A program made the translations under genes and the position numbers. Below the pieces are notes generated by a model. The model searched no databases and had not been told where the DNA came from. It worked only from the letters and a program-made list of their open reading frames with translations. Of a stretch of DNA of 64,000 bases, positions 36,113-45,960 are shown one piece after another; positions within the stretch are counted from its first letter, which is position 1; every line of letters starts with the position of its first letter. Source of the DNA: Thalassotalea crassostreae (lineage in GTDB: Bacteria; Pseudomonadota; Gammaproteobacteria; Enterobacterales; Alteromonadaceae); the NCBI RefSeq assembly GCF_001831495.1, contig NZ_CP017689.1, positions 2,418,001 through 2,482,000 of the forward strand. Reading direction: 5' to 3'.

Positions 36113-37249
36113 CTAAAATCCACTCTCGGCAAAAGCAACGAGTTCATCTTTAAACATCTCCTTGCGCCAGCCATTAATTAGCTCGACTTTCTCAGGGTGA
36201 TTATGCTGTTCATTAAGCTTCCAAAACCAGCAAAGAAATTGGTTAATTTGTCTTTTACCTGCGACAACTTGAACATCTAAATTATGCTGTTGAGCCAAAC
36301 TGGTCAGCTTAAGTTTTACTTGCTTAAAGATTTGTTTGTAGCCTGGATACGAATCTAATCTTGTCAGCACTTGTGGATATTGCTCCGCCGGTATTTTATT
36401 GGCAGCGCGTAATACATTTAACATCGCCTTACCTTTGTGCCGAACATCAAGGATCTCAATACCATCATAACTCGCCATCGCGCCAACATTTTGCGGGTTA
36501 CGCTGGGCGACAATCATTAACGTGTGGTCTTTGGCAACAAAGCTAAACGGTAAATTTCGTTTTACCGCTTGTTCGTATCGCCAAGTAAGTAGTGCTTTTA
36601 ACAAATTAAGCTGCTGTGGCTTTAATTTCCAAGCTTGTTTATTATCCAAATAAAGTTTCGTTGCATCGATAGGTGTAAACTTTTTATCAATTTGAGCTTG
36701 AGTCTCTTCAGTCGCCGCTGTTAAAAAACCAGCATCACTCGCATGCTCAATAATTTTCGGTGCTATTTGATGTAGATACCAAACATCCAACGCGGCATAA
36801 TCTAACTGACGCTCAGTCAATGGTCGTTTCATCCAATCAGTACGAGATTCACTTTTATCTATATCAATATCGAGAAAATGTTTAACCATAGCCGCATAAC
36901 CCATTGATAAACCGTGGCCTAGAAACGACAAAAGGATTTGTGAGTCAATCATATTCGCCGGTTTGCAGTTACCTGAGTGCAAAAACACTTCTAAATCTTC
37001 CGAACATGAATGAATTATTTTTTGACAATTTTCGTCCATCAACAATTGCCAAAATGGTGTTAAATCGTCAATTGCAACGGGATCAATGAGTGCTAACTGT
37101 TTACCGTCATATGCTTGTAGTAACCCTAAGTTTGGATATAAGGTTCGAGTGCGAACAAATTCAGTATCGACGGCCACAAGCTTTTGCTGTCTCGCCGACT
37201 GACAATATTGTTCTAATGTTTCAAAATCCTCAATATAAATAAACTGCAC
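36113..37249 (-). CDS. rnd: Ribonuclease D
   Basis: A 3'-5' exoribonuclease trimming tRNA and other structured RNA. The DEDD exonuclease motifs are AVDTEFVRTRTLYP (Exo I, residues ~26-39), HSCSEDLEVFL (Exo II, ~80) and LDYAALDVWYLHQI (Exo III, ~150), with the HRDC domain after ~205 (KALLTWRYEQAVKRNLPFSF). Its 378 residues are typical. The next gene in the same strand, fadD, is separated by a terminator upstream, so rnd has its own promoter within 37250-37416. Confidence 0.96.
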   Translation of the reverse strand: MQFIYIEDFETLEQYCQSARQQKLVAVDTEFVRTRTLYPNLGLLQAYDGKQLALIDPVAIDDLTPFWQLLMDENCQKIIHSCSEDLEVFLHSGNCKPANMIDSQILLSFLGHGLSMGYAAMVKHFLDIDIDKSESRTDWMKRPLTERQLDYAALDVWYLHQIAPKIIEHASDAGFLTAATEETQAQIDKKFTPIDATKLYLDNKQAWKLKPQQLNLLKALLTWRYEQAVKRNLPFSFVAKDHTLMIVAQRNPQNVGAMASYDGIEILDVRHKGKAMLNVLRAANKIPAEQYPQVLTRLDSYPGYKQIFKQVKLKLTSLAQQHNLDVQVVAGKRQINQFLCWFWKLNEQHNHPEKVELINGWRKEMFKDELVAFAESGF

Positions 37250-37416
37250 GCATAAATCTCTATAAGTAATATAATGGCTAAAATGGAAGGCCTAAGATGA
37301 ACAACCTAAACCGAATATTAAAAGTGTCCGAGCTTTAGTGGTCGCTGTCAACACTTATAATTCGCTTTAGTGGTATCTTTAACAAAGAATAAAGAAAACG
37401 GCGATAAAGCAAACAA

Positions 37417-37443
37417 AAATGCCCTAATTTAATTAGGGCATTT
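37417..37443 (-). terminator. Terminator after fadD
   Basis: A near-perfect palindrome: AAATGCCCTAA pairs with TTAGGGCATTT around TTTAA. On the minus strand TTGTTTGC follows. It lies ~55 bases past the fadD stop and could also function on the plus strand. Confidence 0.85.
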
Positions 37444-37497
37444 GGCGATGTTTACTCAATATGATGAAAATTGACGTTATATACGCAACTAACTCTA

Positions 37498-39153
37498 CTA
37501 ACGCAATTCGCGTCGCAAAATTTTACCTACATTCGATTTCGGTAATTCGTCTTTAAATTCTACTAATTTCGGCACTTTATAATTAGTCAGATTCTCTTTA
37601 CAGTGCTTTATCAATTCTTTGTCGGTCAATGAATCATCATTTCGCACCACAAATATCTTCACAATCTCGCCACTAATATCATGTGGTATACCAATAGCAG
37701 CGGTTTCAACAACCTTAGGATGCATCATCACCACATCTTCAATTTCATTTGGAAACACATTAAAGCCAGAGACGATGATCATATCTTTTTTACGGTCAAC
37801 AATGCTAAAAAATCCGGCTTCATCCATCACCGCAATATCACCTGTTGCTAACCAGCCATCTTTTAATATCTCGTCGGTCGCTTGTTGACGATTGTAATAA
37901 CCCACCATCACTTGCGGGCCTTTGACAAACATTTCCCCAGGTTGGTTAATGTCACACTCATTGCCTTGGTCATCGATAATTTTTACATCAGTTGATGGCG
38001 CCGGCAGACCGATACTGCCATTAAAGGCCGTTTGGTTATAGGGACTTATTGTCACTAACGGCGAACACTCGGTTAAGCCATAACCTTCTAATAAGCGAGT
38101 ACCTGTGACTTCTTGCCATCGCTCTGCAACGGCTCGTTGCACCGCCATACCGCCACCAAGAGAGACTTTTAAATGAGTAAAGTCTAATTGTTCAAACCCT
38201 GGAGTATTCAACAGACCATTGAATAAAGTGTTGACGCCAGTGACCGCAGTAAACTTGTATTTACCTAATTCTTTAACAAACCCCGGCATATCTCTTGGAT
38301 TGGTGATCAATAAGTTGGAGCCACCTAAGGTAAAGAAAGTGAGACAATTCGCCGTTAATGCAAATATATGATAAAGCGGCAATGCTGTAACAACAAATTC
38401 CTCGCCTTTGACCAGTAATGGCTCTAAAACACCTTTCGCTTGCTCTAAGTTTGCGACCATGTTGCGGTGACTAAGCATCGCTCCTTTTGATACGCCAGTG
38501 GTACCACCTGTATATTGCAAAAACGCTAAATCGTCACCGTTTATGTCGACAGGTTTAAAGGTTAAGCTTTTCCCTTCGGCCAACACTTGATTGAATGGGA
38601 TCGCATTGTTAAGAGCAAATGAAGGTACCAGTTTTTTCACATGGCGACAGACAAAATTGACTAACGCGCCTTTGACCATCCCTAATCGATCGCCCATCGA
38701 CGTGAGGATCACATGTTCAATAGGCGTATCAGCAATGACTTTTTCAAGCGTACAGGCAAAATTTTCGATAATAACAATGGCTTTTGCACCACTGTCATTT
38801 AGTTGATGTTTTAATTCTCTAGCGGTGTATAACGGATTGACATTTACCACCACTAAGCCAGCAATAATTCCGGCAAATAGTGCAATTGGATATTGCAAAG
38901 TATTAGGCACCATAATGGCAATTTTATCGCCTTTTTGCAGTTTTAATTGATGTTGTAAATACGCAGCAAAGTCTTGCGCCTGCTGATGCACTTGGCCAAA
39001 AGAAAGTTCTGCCCCCATATTGATATACGCGGTTTTATCAGCGTATAGCGCGCCATATTTATCAAACATTTGTGCCAACGATTGATATTTGTCGGCATTT
39101 ATTTCAAAAGGTACGCCCTCTGGGTAACTTTGCTCAAGCCAAATTTTTGTCAC
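37498..39153 (-). CDS. fadD: Long-chain fatty acid-CoA ligase FadD
   Basis: FadD activates fatty acids to acyl-CoA at the inner membrane for beta-oxidation or phospholipids. Motifs are [19 protein letters not shown] near residue 210 (AMP-binding P-loop), GYGLTECSP near residue 355, and [19 protein letters not shown] near residue 430. The ending [14 protein letters not shown] has the catalytic Lys. A GTG at 39153 has AGGAG seven bases upstream, whereas the ATG at 39159 is one base from it, so I start at the GTG (551 residues). The end of rnd is on the far side of a terminator. Confidence 0.96.
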   Translation of the reverse strand: MTKIWLEQSYPEGVPFEINADKYQSLAQMFDKYGALYADKTAYINMGAELSFGQVHQQAQDFAAYLQHQLKLQKGDKIAIMVPNTLQYPIALFAGIIAGLVVVNVNPLYTARELKHQLNDSGAKAIVIIENFACTLEKVIADTPIEHVILTSMGDRLGMVKGALVNFVCRHVKKLVPSFALNNAIPFNQVLAEGKSLTFKPVDINGDDLAFLQYTGGTTGVSKGAMLSHRNMVANLEQAKGVLEPLLVKGEEFVVTALPLYHIFALTANCLTFFTLGGSNLLITNPRDMPGFVKELGKYKFTAVTGVNTLFNGLLNTPGFEQLDFTHLKVSLGGGMAVQRAVAERWQEVTGTRLLEGYGLTECSPLVTISPYNQTAFNGSIGLPAPSTDVKIIDDQGNECDINQPGEMFVKGPQVMVGYYNRQQATDEILKDGWLATGDIAVMDEAGFFSIVDRKKDMIIVSGFNVFPNEIEDVVMMHPKVVETAAIGIPHDISGEIVKIFVVRNDDSLTDKELIKHCKENLTNYKVPKLVEFKDELPKSNVGKILRRELR

Positions 39154-39241
39154 TAACATTCTCCTTTAGAGAAACAGTTGATTTGCATTCAATACTTAAG
39201 TATTTGTTTCAATTATAGTAGTTATCTTAAATACAGGTTAA

Positions 39242-40111
39242 TTACAGTTGCTGCTCACAGATATCGATAAATTCAGACACACTTTCCATATGAGGGTGAT
39301 GACCACCTTTAAGTGTAAATTGTTGATAGCTAGAATAGTGCTCGGCAAACACTTTAATCCCTGTTTGCACCATATCAAAACCGTTATCGCCAACGATTAC
39401 CGAAACCGGACAATGGATATTTGAGATGATTTGGATAGCCTGTTTAAGTGAATAGCGCTGTGGCGACGTATTGCGTAGCCTTGCATCGCTTGACCAACTA
39501 TAGCCGCCATCCACTTTGTTTAAGCCTCGTTGCACTAGCAAGGTAGCACTGTCATTTTTTAAATCAGACACTGTCATACGGGCTATCACTGCCTGATTAA
39601 TATCTTTATGAACATTGAGTCGTTTGTTTTTATTTGCCAACCGAGATTGCATCCCCTTACGCAACTGCTCAGACGGATTCTCAGTTCCGGTCAACAACCC
39701 TATTGCTTCTATCAATATAAGATTGTTGACCTTATCGTTGAATGCAGAGGCAAATGCACTAGCGACCATTCCGCCCATCGAGTGACCAATAATTGAAACT
39801 TTTGACCATTGATTACTTTCAATGAGTAACAATAAATCATAACTCCAATCAATAAAATGATAATGTGCATCAGCACTGCGATGGAATGACTTGCCATGAC
39901 CTGGCCAGTCGATGGCAATGAAATGATAGTTGTCGAGTAAAGGATGATTTTGCTCACTCATCTCATTAAAAAACGGCAAATAGCTCGCCGCATTATCGAG
40001 CCAACCGTGTACACATAACACGATTTCTTTTCCTTCGCTGCCCGCTGTTAATGCTGCTATGGTTTGTTCGCCAAAAGGAAGCGCTAGCTCTTTGCATTGG
40101 TGAGTCATCAA
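39242..40111 (-). CDS. Alpha/beta hydrolase
   Basis: 289 residues with the alpha/beta hydrolase core: the oxyanion VHGWLDNAASY near residue 35, nucleophile elbow IGHSMGGMVAS (Ser) near residue 107, an acid in the strand VIVGDNGF (Asp), and His in LKGGHHPHMES near residue 270. Substrate is not predictable. It lies just upstream of fadD in the same direction, 82 bases away, a common neighbour pair suggesting a role in acyl or ester metabolism. Confidence 0.88.
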   Translation of the reverse strand: MMTHQCKELALPFGEQTIAALTAGSEGKEIVLCVHGWLDNAASYLPFFNEMSEQNHPLLDNYHFIAIDWPGHGKSFHRSADAHYHFIDWSYDLLLLIESNQWSKVSIIGHSMGGMVASAFASAFNDKVNNLILIEAIGLLTGTENPSEQLRKGMQSRLANKNKRLNVHKDINQAVIARMTVSDLKNDSATLLVQRGLNKVDGGYSWSSDARLRNTSPQRYSLKQAIQIISNIHCPVSVIVGDNGFDMVQTGIKVFAEHYSSYQQFTLKGGHHPHMESVSEFIDICEQQL

Positions 40112-40215
40112 TAAGTTCTCAATAATAAACTACTCTAAAAAACAATATTACCTGGTAATAATGATTGCGTTGTTAAAACCGGCTTTCGTGTTAAGTATTT
40201 GGTATATAATATTTG

Positions 40216-40806
40216 CTACTTGGTTTTCGTTTTGGGTTTTGGCCTGATCTTAGGTTTTACGTTTCCCTGTATAGGTCCATGGTAACCTGCAGGATAATAG
40301 CGATAAGTTGGTCGATAGTGCCAGTAAGCAGGGCTATGCCAAATATTTGGTTGTTCAACTCTAATAATGGTTTTGACTTTCCATAGATGTACATGATTTG
40401 AAGTAACTACAGGGTATTGGTACTCTAATTCACCTATTTTACCCGTTTCCGACGGTGCAACTTTACCTAATACAGTTACTTGTCGCCCTTTTTCAAAAAT
40501 AATCGGATCTAATAGACCATCGGCGTAAATTCGAAAACGGCCTTCGGTTTTATCTTCTACCTTTGGTCTTGTTGAGCTTGCCAAGTCCATACGAACCACT
40601 TCTAGCATGGTTTTGTTATGCAAAGTTTTTACTTCAGCGATCACACCGCCCCAACGAACATCCATACCATTGTGATTATTTGGCATCGCTCTAACATCAG
40701 AGAAGTCGACTAACGGTGTATTTTCACTCACCCGTAACGGCTCTGGGATCGTGTTGCAGCCACCAAGCATTAAACCAACAACGACAAATAATATGACTTG
40801 TTTCAT
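40216..40806 (-). CDS. slp: Slp family outer-membrane lipoprotein
   Basis: 196 residues with lipobox LGGC (Cys17) after MKQVILFVVVGLML, then VRWGGVIAEVKTLHNKTMLE and GRFRIYADGLLDPIIFEKGR, the Slp core. Slp proteins are starvation- or acid-induced outer-membrane lipoproteins. The C-terminus is a short basic Pro/Lys tail (KPKIRPKPKTKTK). The start at 40806 overlaps the upstream gene stop by one base (TAATG); a longer reading of 216 residues has no ribosome site and destroys the signal peptide. Confidence 0.88.
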   Translation of the reverse strand: MKQVILFVVVGLMLGGCNTIPEPLRVSENTPLVDFSDVRAMPNNHNGMDVRWGGVIAEVKTLHNKTMLEVVRMDLASSTRPKVEDKTEGRFRIYADGLLDPIIFEKGRQVTVLGKVAPSETGKIGELEYQYPVVTSNHVHLWKVKTIIRVEQPNIWHSPAYWHYRPTYRYYPAGYHGPIQGNVKPKIRPKPKTKTK

Positions 40807-41468
40807 TAAGACTTCCTTAAATAATAAATTCCACTTGCACCAATCGCTGACCAAATAACAATCCAAACCATTTCAGGAATAAAGGTCAGTGATGCCAACA
40901 TTGCGCCATCACCAATATTTTGATTATCAATTAAGTACAACGGAGACTTAAGACTATTCAATAACACCATGATTGCAAACAACTTTAATACTACAGGGAG
41001 AATAGGAAAATGGGAAATCTTAAGACTAAATAGAAATAGCGCCAGCAAACATAAGCAGATAAATAAAGTGAGTAAATCTCTGACCCATAATAGGCAACTG
41101 ACGACAATCAGTAGCGCCAATAATGCACTCGCTATATGAGTAACACGGTTGTTTAATTGCGCAATTTTATACATCAACACACCCCACATTACCGCTCCAG
41201 CATAGCCCGAAAAAGCGATAACAAATGTGCTCCCCCCCAAAGTCGTGCATAAACCTGCGCCATTGGTAAACAATTCAATTTGAACAATCGAACCACCGGT
41301 CAGTAGTGCTGCTAGACCATGGCTTATTTCATGAAAATAGCTCTCGAGCCAATTAAAGGGAATCGATAGGAAAGGAATATATTGCAGTACTAGAGCGACA
41401 ACAAGTAACAACCAAAAATTGTTACCTAAACGAGAAAGTTTAGAATGAGCATCGCTTTTATTTATCAT
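40806..41468 (-). CDS. M50B-like membrane metallopeptidase family protein
   Basis: 220 residues with about five hydrophobic helices. ESYFHEISHGLAALLTGG near residue 43 contains the HExxH zinc motif in the first part of the chain. The remainder (LALLIVVSCLLW, LLALFLFSLKIS) is membrane. The family is sometimes called peptidase M50B-like; cleavage activity is not proven, and the second half of an M50 site is not obvious. It is translationally coupled to slp. Its substrate is unknown. Confidence 0.75.
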   Translation of the reverse strand: MINKSDAHSKLSRLGNNFWLLLVVALVLQYIPFLSIPFNWLESYFHEISHGLAALLTGGSIVQIELFTNGAGLCTTLGGSTFVIAFSGYAGAVMWGVLMYKIAQLNNRVTHIASALLALLIVVSCLLWVRDLLTLFICLCLLALFLFSLKISHFPILPVVLKLFAIMVLLNSLKSPLYLIDNQNIGDGAMLASLTFIPEMVWIVIWSAIGASGIYYLRKS

Positions 41469-41541
41469 TTACAGCCTTTTTATGTCGTACAACTTTTTTA
41501 CGCCCTACAATAAGTTGTTGCTTATGATCAGTCTTTATTAA

Positions 41542-42273
41542 TTACTCTCGCCCTGGCAGCTTTTTCCAAGTAACCGTATCACGCAGATAAACAGGTTGAG
41601 CATGTTCAGCACTGACTCCGTCACCGTTATCTAATGCAATAGCACCGATTTCTAACATTGCTTCAGCCGTTGGAAACTCGATGTCATCATTAATATTTAT
41701 ATCGCCAATATTAGCTAATTGTTCAGCATAGGCATTCCACGCACTGCCGACACCATTTAACTTAGTTGCAGAAGGTGCTGATGCACTGTCTTGAGGTTTT
41801 GAGTAATGCTCAACAAAATGATCATGTAGTTTTTCAGGTGCCATCACTACTTCATCAACAACCGCTTGCATTAAATTGTTTTGATCTAGACGAAATAATC
41901 CGCTGTATGTTTCACTCATGCGAGCATCAATTGCCGATAACACTAGGCTTTGGCCGTGTTTCATATACGCCGCCTGCGCCATTGCTTGCAAAGTTGATAC
42001 CCCGACGACCGGCAAGTTTGCGGCAAAAGCCAAGCCTTGGGCAACACCAATGCCTATACGCACACCAGTAAAGCTACCTGGACCACGGCCATAAACTAAA
42101 CCATCAAGTTGATTCAATTTAACGCCAGCCTCTTTTAGCACCTCATCAACCATAGGTAACAACATCAAACTATGAGACTGTGGGCATAATTCGTAACGAC
42201 TATAAGTTTTATCGTTAAAACGAAGTGCTACGGAACATGCTTCGGTTGAGGCATCAATGGCCAAATAATTCAA
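41542..42273 (-). CDS. tsaB: tRNA threonylcarbamoyladenosine synthesis protein TsaB
   Basis: TsaB is the partner of TsaD in making t6A37 of tRNA. MNYLAIDASTEACSVAL opens the ASKHA fold (residues 1-17), with LMLLPMVDEVL near residue 37 and YGRGPGSFTGVRIGIG near residue 61, both typical. Its 243 residues match. It is 78 bases after yoaA in the same direction, the usual neighbour in gammaproteobacteria. Confidence 0.96.
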   Translation of the reverse strand: MNYLAIDASTEACSVALRFNDKTYSRYELCPQSHSLMLLPMVDEVLKEAGVKLNQLDGLVYGRGPGSFTGVRIGIGVAQGLAFAANLPVVGVSTLQAMAQAAYMKHGQSLVLSAIDARMSETYSGLFRLDQNNLMQAVVDEVVMAPEKLHDHFVEHYSKPQDSASAPSATKLNGVGSAWNAYAEQLANIGDININDDIEFPTAEAMLEIGAIALDNGDGVSAEHAQPVYLRDTVTWKKLPGRE

Positions 42274-42351
42274 AATATACTCTCTTAAATGGTAAACGGT
42301 TTAGAACTAGGACAATGTTAAATTATATCCTACTAAGACAATTTGTCATCG

Positions 42352-44304
42352 TCATTTCTCGTCTGTTTTATTTATTTTTTGTAAGAATTTCACAGCCTTG
42401 TTCAATTCTCGGGTTCTGCTCATGTTCGGCAAACTTGATAAAAACACTTCGCCGTAAGGATTATTTACTAAGCGTTGGTCGCAAATAGCCAATACGCCTT
42501 TATCACTTACGTCACGTATCAACCGACCTACTCCTTGCTTTAAAGAAATGACCGCTTGTGGTAACTGGATCTGTTTAAAAGGGTCGCCACCTTGACGTTT
42601 AATATCTTCACTACGTGCTTGTAGCAAAGGATCATCGGGCGAAGCGAATGGCAGCTTATCTATGATCACACAATTTAAACGATCACCACGTACATCGACA
42701 CCTTCCCAAAAACTAGCCGTTGCTAATAATACCGCGCCTTTATCGTCCATAAAACGCTCTAGCAAGACGCTTTTTGCGGTTTGTCCCTGTACCAACAAAG
42801 TGTTATCTATTTCTTCAGCCAGCAATTCGGCGACTTGGTTCATCATTCGATAGGAAGTAAATAGGATAAAGCAGTTACTACTACTTGCTTTGATCAAGCT
42901 AATGGCAATATTAACCAGCGCCGTTGCTCGCTTATTGTCAAACGATTGTGGTAAATACCTTGGCACCAGCAACATTGATTGTTCAGGATAATCAAATGGG
43001 CTATCCAATAATAACTTCTTCGCGCCCCCCAACCCTAAGGCATCGCTAAAATGGCTAAAGTCATTGTTAACCGCCAGCGTTGCAGAGGTAAAAATCCAGC
43101 CAGATTCGTGACTTAGCATGTAGTCTTTAAATTTATCTGCAATAGATAATGGCGTTTGGTGCAACACCACATGACGCCTCGTTGTTTCATACCAAAGACT
43201 GACACCAAAGCTTTCAGTATCTTGCATCACTTCATATTTAGTAAGTAATTCGGTGGCACGCTCAAAGCAACTATCTATGACTTCTGAACGCGAAATACAC
43301 ATCTTTAATACTTCATATAAAAAGTTTAAGTCATCGTGTAACTGGCTAAACGCTCGCGCATAATGAGCATCTTGAACTAAATGCCGCCAATTGCCGCGAG
43401 TGGGATCTTGAGCAAACAATAATCGAAAGTCGCTAGCACTGCGCTGCAATTTTTCGGCAGCCTTTGACAGTTGCTTCACGTCGGTTAATTCAGTGCGATA
43501 TTCCGTCAAACAATCAGCGGCCAACTCCATTAATTGCTTGCTGGAAAATGCTTGGCCAAAATACTCACTGGCAATATCAGGGATTTGATGTGCTTCATCA
43601 AAAATAACTACATCCGCTTGCGGGATCAATTCACCAAAACCAGTATCTTTTAATGCCATATCAGCAAAAAACAAATGATGATTTACTACTACTAAATCAG
43701 CTTCAATTGCCCGCTCTCTGGCTTTCACTAAATAGCAGTCATTGTAATCAGGACAAGTACGTCCTAAACAATTATCCACCGTCGATGTCACCTCGGGAAA
43801 TAAACTCGAGTCTTCGGCAACAGTGGTGAGTTCTCCTATATCTCCAGATTTAGTTTGGCTCGACCATTCTCGAACGGCAACTAAATCGGCAAGTACATTG
43901 GCATCTAGTCTAACCCCTGCTTGCTGACGTTTTTGTGGTGAACTGGAGAAGTTTTGTTCTAGGCGAAACAAACAAAGATAATTTGAACGACCTTTGAGCA
44001 GTGCAATTTTATGACCTTTAGCAAAGGCTTTTTTAATCACCGGTAAATCTTTATGGAACAATTGCTCTTGCAGATTTTTAGTACCGGTTGAGACAATCAC
44101 TTTTTTGTTTGTTAATAATGCCGGAATTAAATAGGCGAAGGTTTTACCAGTACCTGTGCCAGCCTCAACCATCAGTGATTTATTTTTCATGATCGTATCA
44201 GCAACTTCCATTGCCATATCGACTTGTGCCTGACGAGGATTAAATCCTGAAATGATTTGTGCTAGTGGGCCGTCTTTTGCAAAAGCCTCAACAATAGATG
44301 TCAT
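42352..44304 (-). CDS. yoaA: YoaA/DinG-family ATP-dependent DNA helicase
   Basis: An XPD-like superfamily 2 helicase of 650 residues. Motifs are EAGTGTGKTFAYL (Walker A, ~45), four Cys of an iron-sulfur cluster around CLFRLEQN and CLGRTCPDYNDCYL (~170), VIFDEAHQIPD (DEAH, ~230) and VGRLIRD (motif VI, ~600). In E. coli YoaA works with HolC at damaged replication forks. The ATG at 44304 is used; a TTG six bases earlier has no better site. Followed by tsaB. No CTG-N10-CAG LexA box is visible upstream. Confidence 0.93.
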   Translation of the reverse strand: MTSIVEAFAKDGPLAQIISGFNPRQAQVDMAMEVADTIMKNKSLMVEAGTGTGKTFAYLIPALLTNKKVIVSTGTKNLQEQLFHKDLPVIKKAFAKGHKIALLKGRSNYLCLFRLEQNFSSSPQKRQQAGVRLDANVLADLVAVREWSSQTKSGDIGELTTVAEDSSLFPEVTSTVDNCLGRTCPDYNDCYLVKARERAIEADLVVVNHHLFFADMALKDTGFGELIPQADVVIFDEAHQIPDIASEYFGQAFSSKQLMELAADCLTEYRTELTDVKQLSKAAEKLQRSASDFRLLFAQDPTRGNWRHLVQDAHYARAFSQLHDDLNFLYEVLKMCISRSEVIDSCFERATELLTKYEVMQDTESFGVSLWYETTRRHVVLHQTPLSIADKFKDYMLSHESGWIFTSATLAVNNDFSHFSDALGLGGAKKLLLDSPFDYPEQSMLLVPRYLPQSFDNKRATALVNIAISLIKASSSNCFILFTSYRMMNQVAELLAEEIDNTLLVQGQTAKSVLLERFMDDKGAVLLATASFWEGVDVRGDRLNCVIIDKLPFASPDDPLLQARSEDIKRQGGDPFKQIQLPQAVISLKQGVGRLIRDVSDKGVLAICDQRLVNNPYGEVFLSSLPNMSRTRELNKAVKFLQKINKTDEK

Positions 44305-44638
44305 TAACAATAAACTGATTTATAAAAATTACCCCATTATAACTACTCAATTATGATTAGAAAGCACTTTGACCAATAAAATCAGCTTACTTAAATCGGT
44401 TTAACGATTCAGCTACTTAGGCTAAAGATTGCACGCTAGCACTAACAAACGTAAGAAATAGAGACAAACGACAACGGTTGAATACAGCTAGCATAATTAT
44501 TTATAAAAAATGCATATTCAACATAATAAAAAGCTTGACCTAGTGCGGCATAAACGTTTATGTTTAACACACGTATGCAATCCATTAACATTTTTGCAGC
44601 CATTAAACGAATTTACCGCCGAAAATAACGGAATTAAC
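44305..44638. other. Intergenic region between yoaA and hisL
   Basis: Divergent promoter region for yoaA (minus) and the his operon (plus). Only the his promoter candidate at 44535-44564 stands out; no coding frame or repeat is visible in the first 200 bases. Confidence 0.6.
44535..44564 (+). promoter_or_regulatory. Candidate his operon promoter
   Basis: TTGACC (44535-44540) and TATGTT (44559-44564) are 18 bases apart and would start a leader of about 70 bases before hisL. They match 5/6 and 4/6 of the sigma-70 consensus. Assigned by eye only. Confidence 0.45.
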
Positions 44639-44686
44639 ATGAACAACCTGAGCAAATTACATCATCATCATTTAATTATCGACTAG
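44639..44686 (+). CDS. hisL: Histidine operon leader peptide HisL
   Basis: A 15-residue leader, MNNLSKLHHHHLIID, with four consecutive CAT His codons (44660-44671). GGAATTAAC precedes the ATG. When histidyl-tRNA is short, ribosome stalling at these codons would prevent formation of the downstream terminator and let hisG onward be transcribed. Four His codons is fewer than the seven of E. coli. It is absent from ordinary gene calls because of its size. Confidence 0.92.
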   Translation: MNNLSKLHHHHLIID

Positions 44687-44772
44687 CCCTCAGGTTATTC
44701 GCTGAGGGGGTGTGGACCTTTCAGCGCAGACAAAATTGCCAGCCCCGAAAGAGTTCACTCTTCGGGGCTTTT
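44687..44772 (+). terminator. His attenuator: pause hairpin and terminator
   Basis: CCCTCAG (44687-44693) pairs with CTGAGGG (44702-44708) just after the leader stop (pause structure). A GC-rich hairpin follows at 44741-44769 (AGCCCCGAA with TTCGGGGCT, extended by GAG/CTC), ending in TTTTT. G-rich 44704-44710 could instead pair with the C-rich left arm as an antiterminator (inference). Confidence 0.9.
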
Positions 44773-44801
44773 TAATGGCTCTGAAAATAGAATTTGGAAA
44801 T

Positions 44802-44963
44802 ATACCAATTGAGATAAATAAGTGAGCTACTTTTGGCAGGGGAAAAATGAGTAAATGCAAGGCATAAAATTATATATATAGTTGTTCTACATATAAATTT
44901 TATAACGTAGCAGATACTTGTTTTAACCAGCGAAAATGCGCAGGTATTTATTTCATTTGGTAT
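44802..44963. mobile_element. MITE-like element with 19-bp terminal inverted repeats
   Basis: Left end ATACCAATTGAGATAAATA (44802-44820); the right end (44945-44963) is its complement with two mismatches. The 162-bp interior is AT-rich and encodes nothing credible. It resembles non-autonomous palindromic repeats that I recall as frequent in Alteromonadales genomes. It lies between the his attenuator terminator and hisG, so every his transcript carries it. No target duplication can be defined with confidence. Confidence 0.7.
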
Positions 44964-45051
44964 TAGATATAACAATTTGGAACAAAAAATTTAAGGTTCT
45001 GACAAGCAATAACAGATATCTTAATACAACACTTATTGAGTAGGAATGAAC

Positions 45052-45957
45052 ATGAGCAGTGCAGACAACAATAGACTAAGAATCGCAATTCAAAAATCAG
45101 GTCGTTTAAGTGACGAATCACAAAGTTTATTTAAACAATGTGGTATGAAACTTAACCTTGCAGAACGTCGATTACTTGCTCATGTAGCCAATATGGATGT
45201 TGATATTATGTTGGTGCGCAGCTCAGATATCCCAGGACTTGTTATGGATGGTGTTTGTGACTTAGGTATTGTTGGTGATAACACCTTAGAAGAGCACGCC
45301 CTTGACCGTCAATTAACTGACGAAAATTCTGAATATGAAAAAATTTGCTCACTTAATTTTGGCGGCTGTCGATTATCAATAGCATTGCCGGAAGAATTTG
45401 AATATAAGGGTATTCCTTCACTCGACGGTTTAAGATTAGCGACGACGTATCCGCGTTTACTAAATCGCTTCGCTAGCGAAAACAATATCAAGTTTGAATT
45501 TTGTAAGTTAAATGGATCAGTTGAAGTTGCACCTCGCGTCGGTTTAGCTGACGGTATTTGTGATTTAGTTTCAACCGGTACCACATTAGAAGCAAACGGT
45601 TTAAAAGAAGTTGAAGTCATTTACCAATCTAAGGCGGCGCTAATTAAAGGTCCTGGTAAACTCAATGCTGGCAAGCAAGCAATTATTGATATGTTATTGC
45701 CGCGTATCAATGGCGTATTAAAAGCTAAAGAAAGTAAATATATCATGTTGCACGCGCCAACCGATAAGCTTGAACAAGTCATTAATTTACTGCCAGGTAG
45801 TGAGAAACCAACGGTACTGCCATTAGCAGGATTAGACGATAGAGTTGCGGTGCACATGGTTAGCACTGAAACCATTTTCTGGGAAACTATGGAACAGTTA
45901 ACTGAACTGGGTTGTAACTCAATTTTAGTTTTACCAATTGAAAAGATGATGGGGTAA
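45052..45957 (+). CDS. hisG: ATP phosphoribosyltransferase HisG (long form)
   Basis: First and feedback-controlled step of histidine synthesis (ATP plus PRPP). The 301-residue long form includes the C-terminal ACT-like regulatory domain (~225-300, [21 protein letters not shown]) and thus needs no His[13 protein letters not shown] (~12) and [19 protein letters not shown] (~165, PRPP site) are typical. GGA is six bases before the ATG at 45052; the ATG at 45046 lies too close to the ribosome site. hisD follows after three bases. Confidence 0.97.
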   Translation: MSSADNNRLRIAIQKSGRLSDESQSLFKQCGMKLNLAERRLLAHVANMDVDIMLVRSSDIPGLVMDGVCDLGIVGDNTLEEHALDRQLTDENSEYEKICSLNFGGCRLSIALPEEFEYKGIPSLDGLRLATTYPRLLNRFASENNIKFEFCKLNGSVEVAPRVGLADGICDLVSTGTTLEANGLKEVEVIYQSKAALIKGPGKLNAGKQAIIDMLLPRINGVLKAKESKYIMLHAPTDKLEQVINLLPGSEKPTVLPLAGLDDRVAVHMVSTETIFWETMEQLTELGCNSILVLPIEKMMG

Positions 45958-45960
45958 GCA

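Noticed and set aside
44305..44345. LexA box upstream of yoaA
   Set aside because: CTG is present, but the required N10-CAG partner is absent.
44772..44975. Minus-strand open frame of 67 residues in the his leader
   Set aside because: It is produced by the AT-rich MITE-like element and the attenuator; no ribosome site and no protein-like composition.
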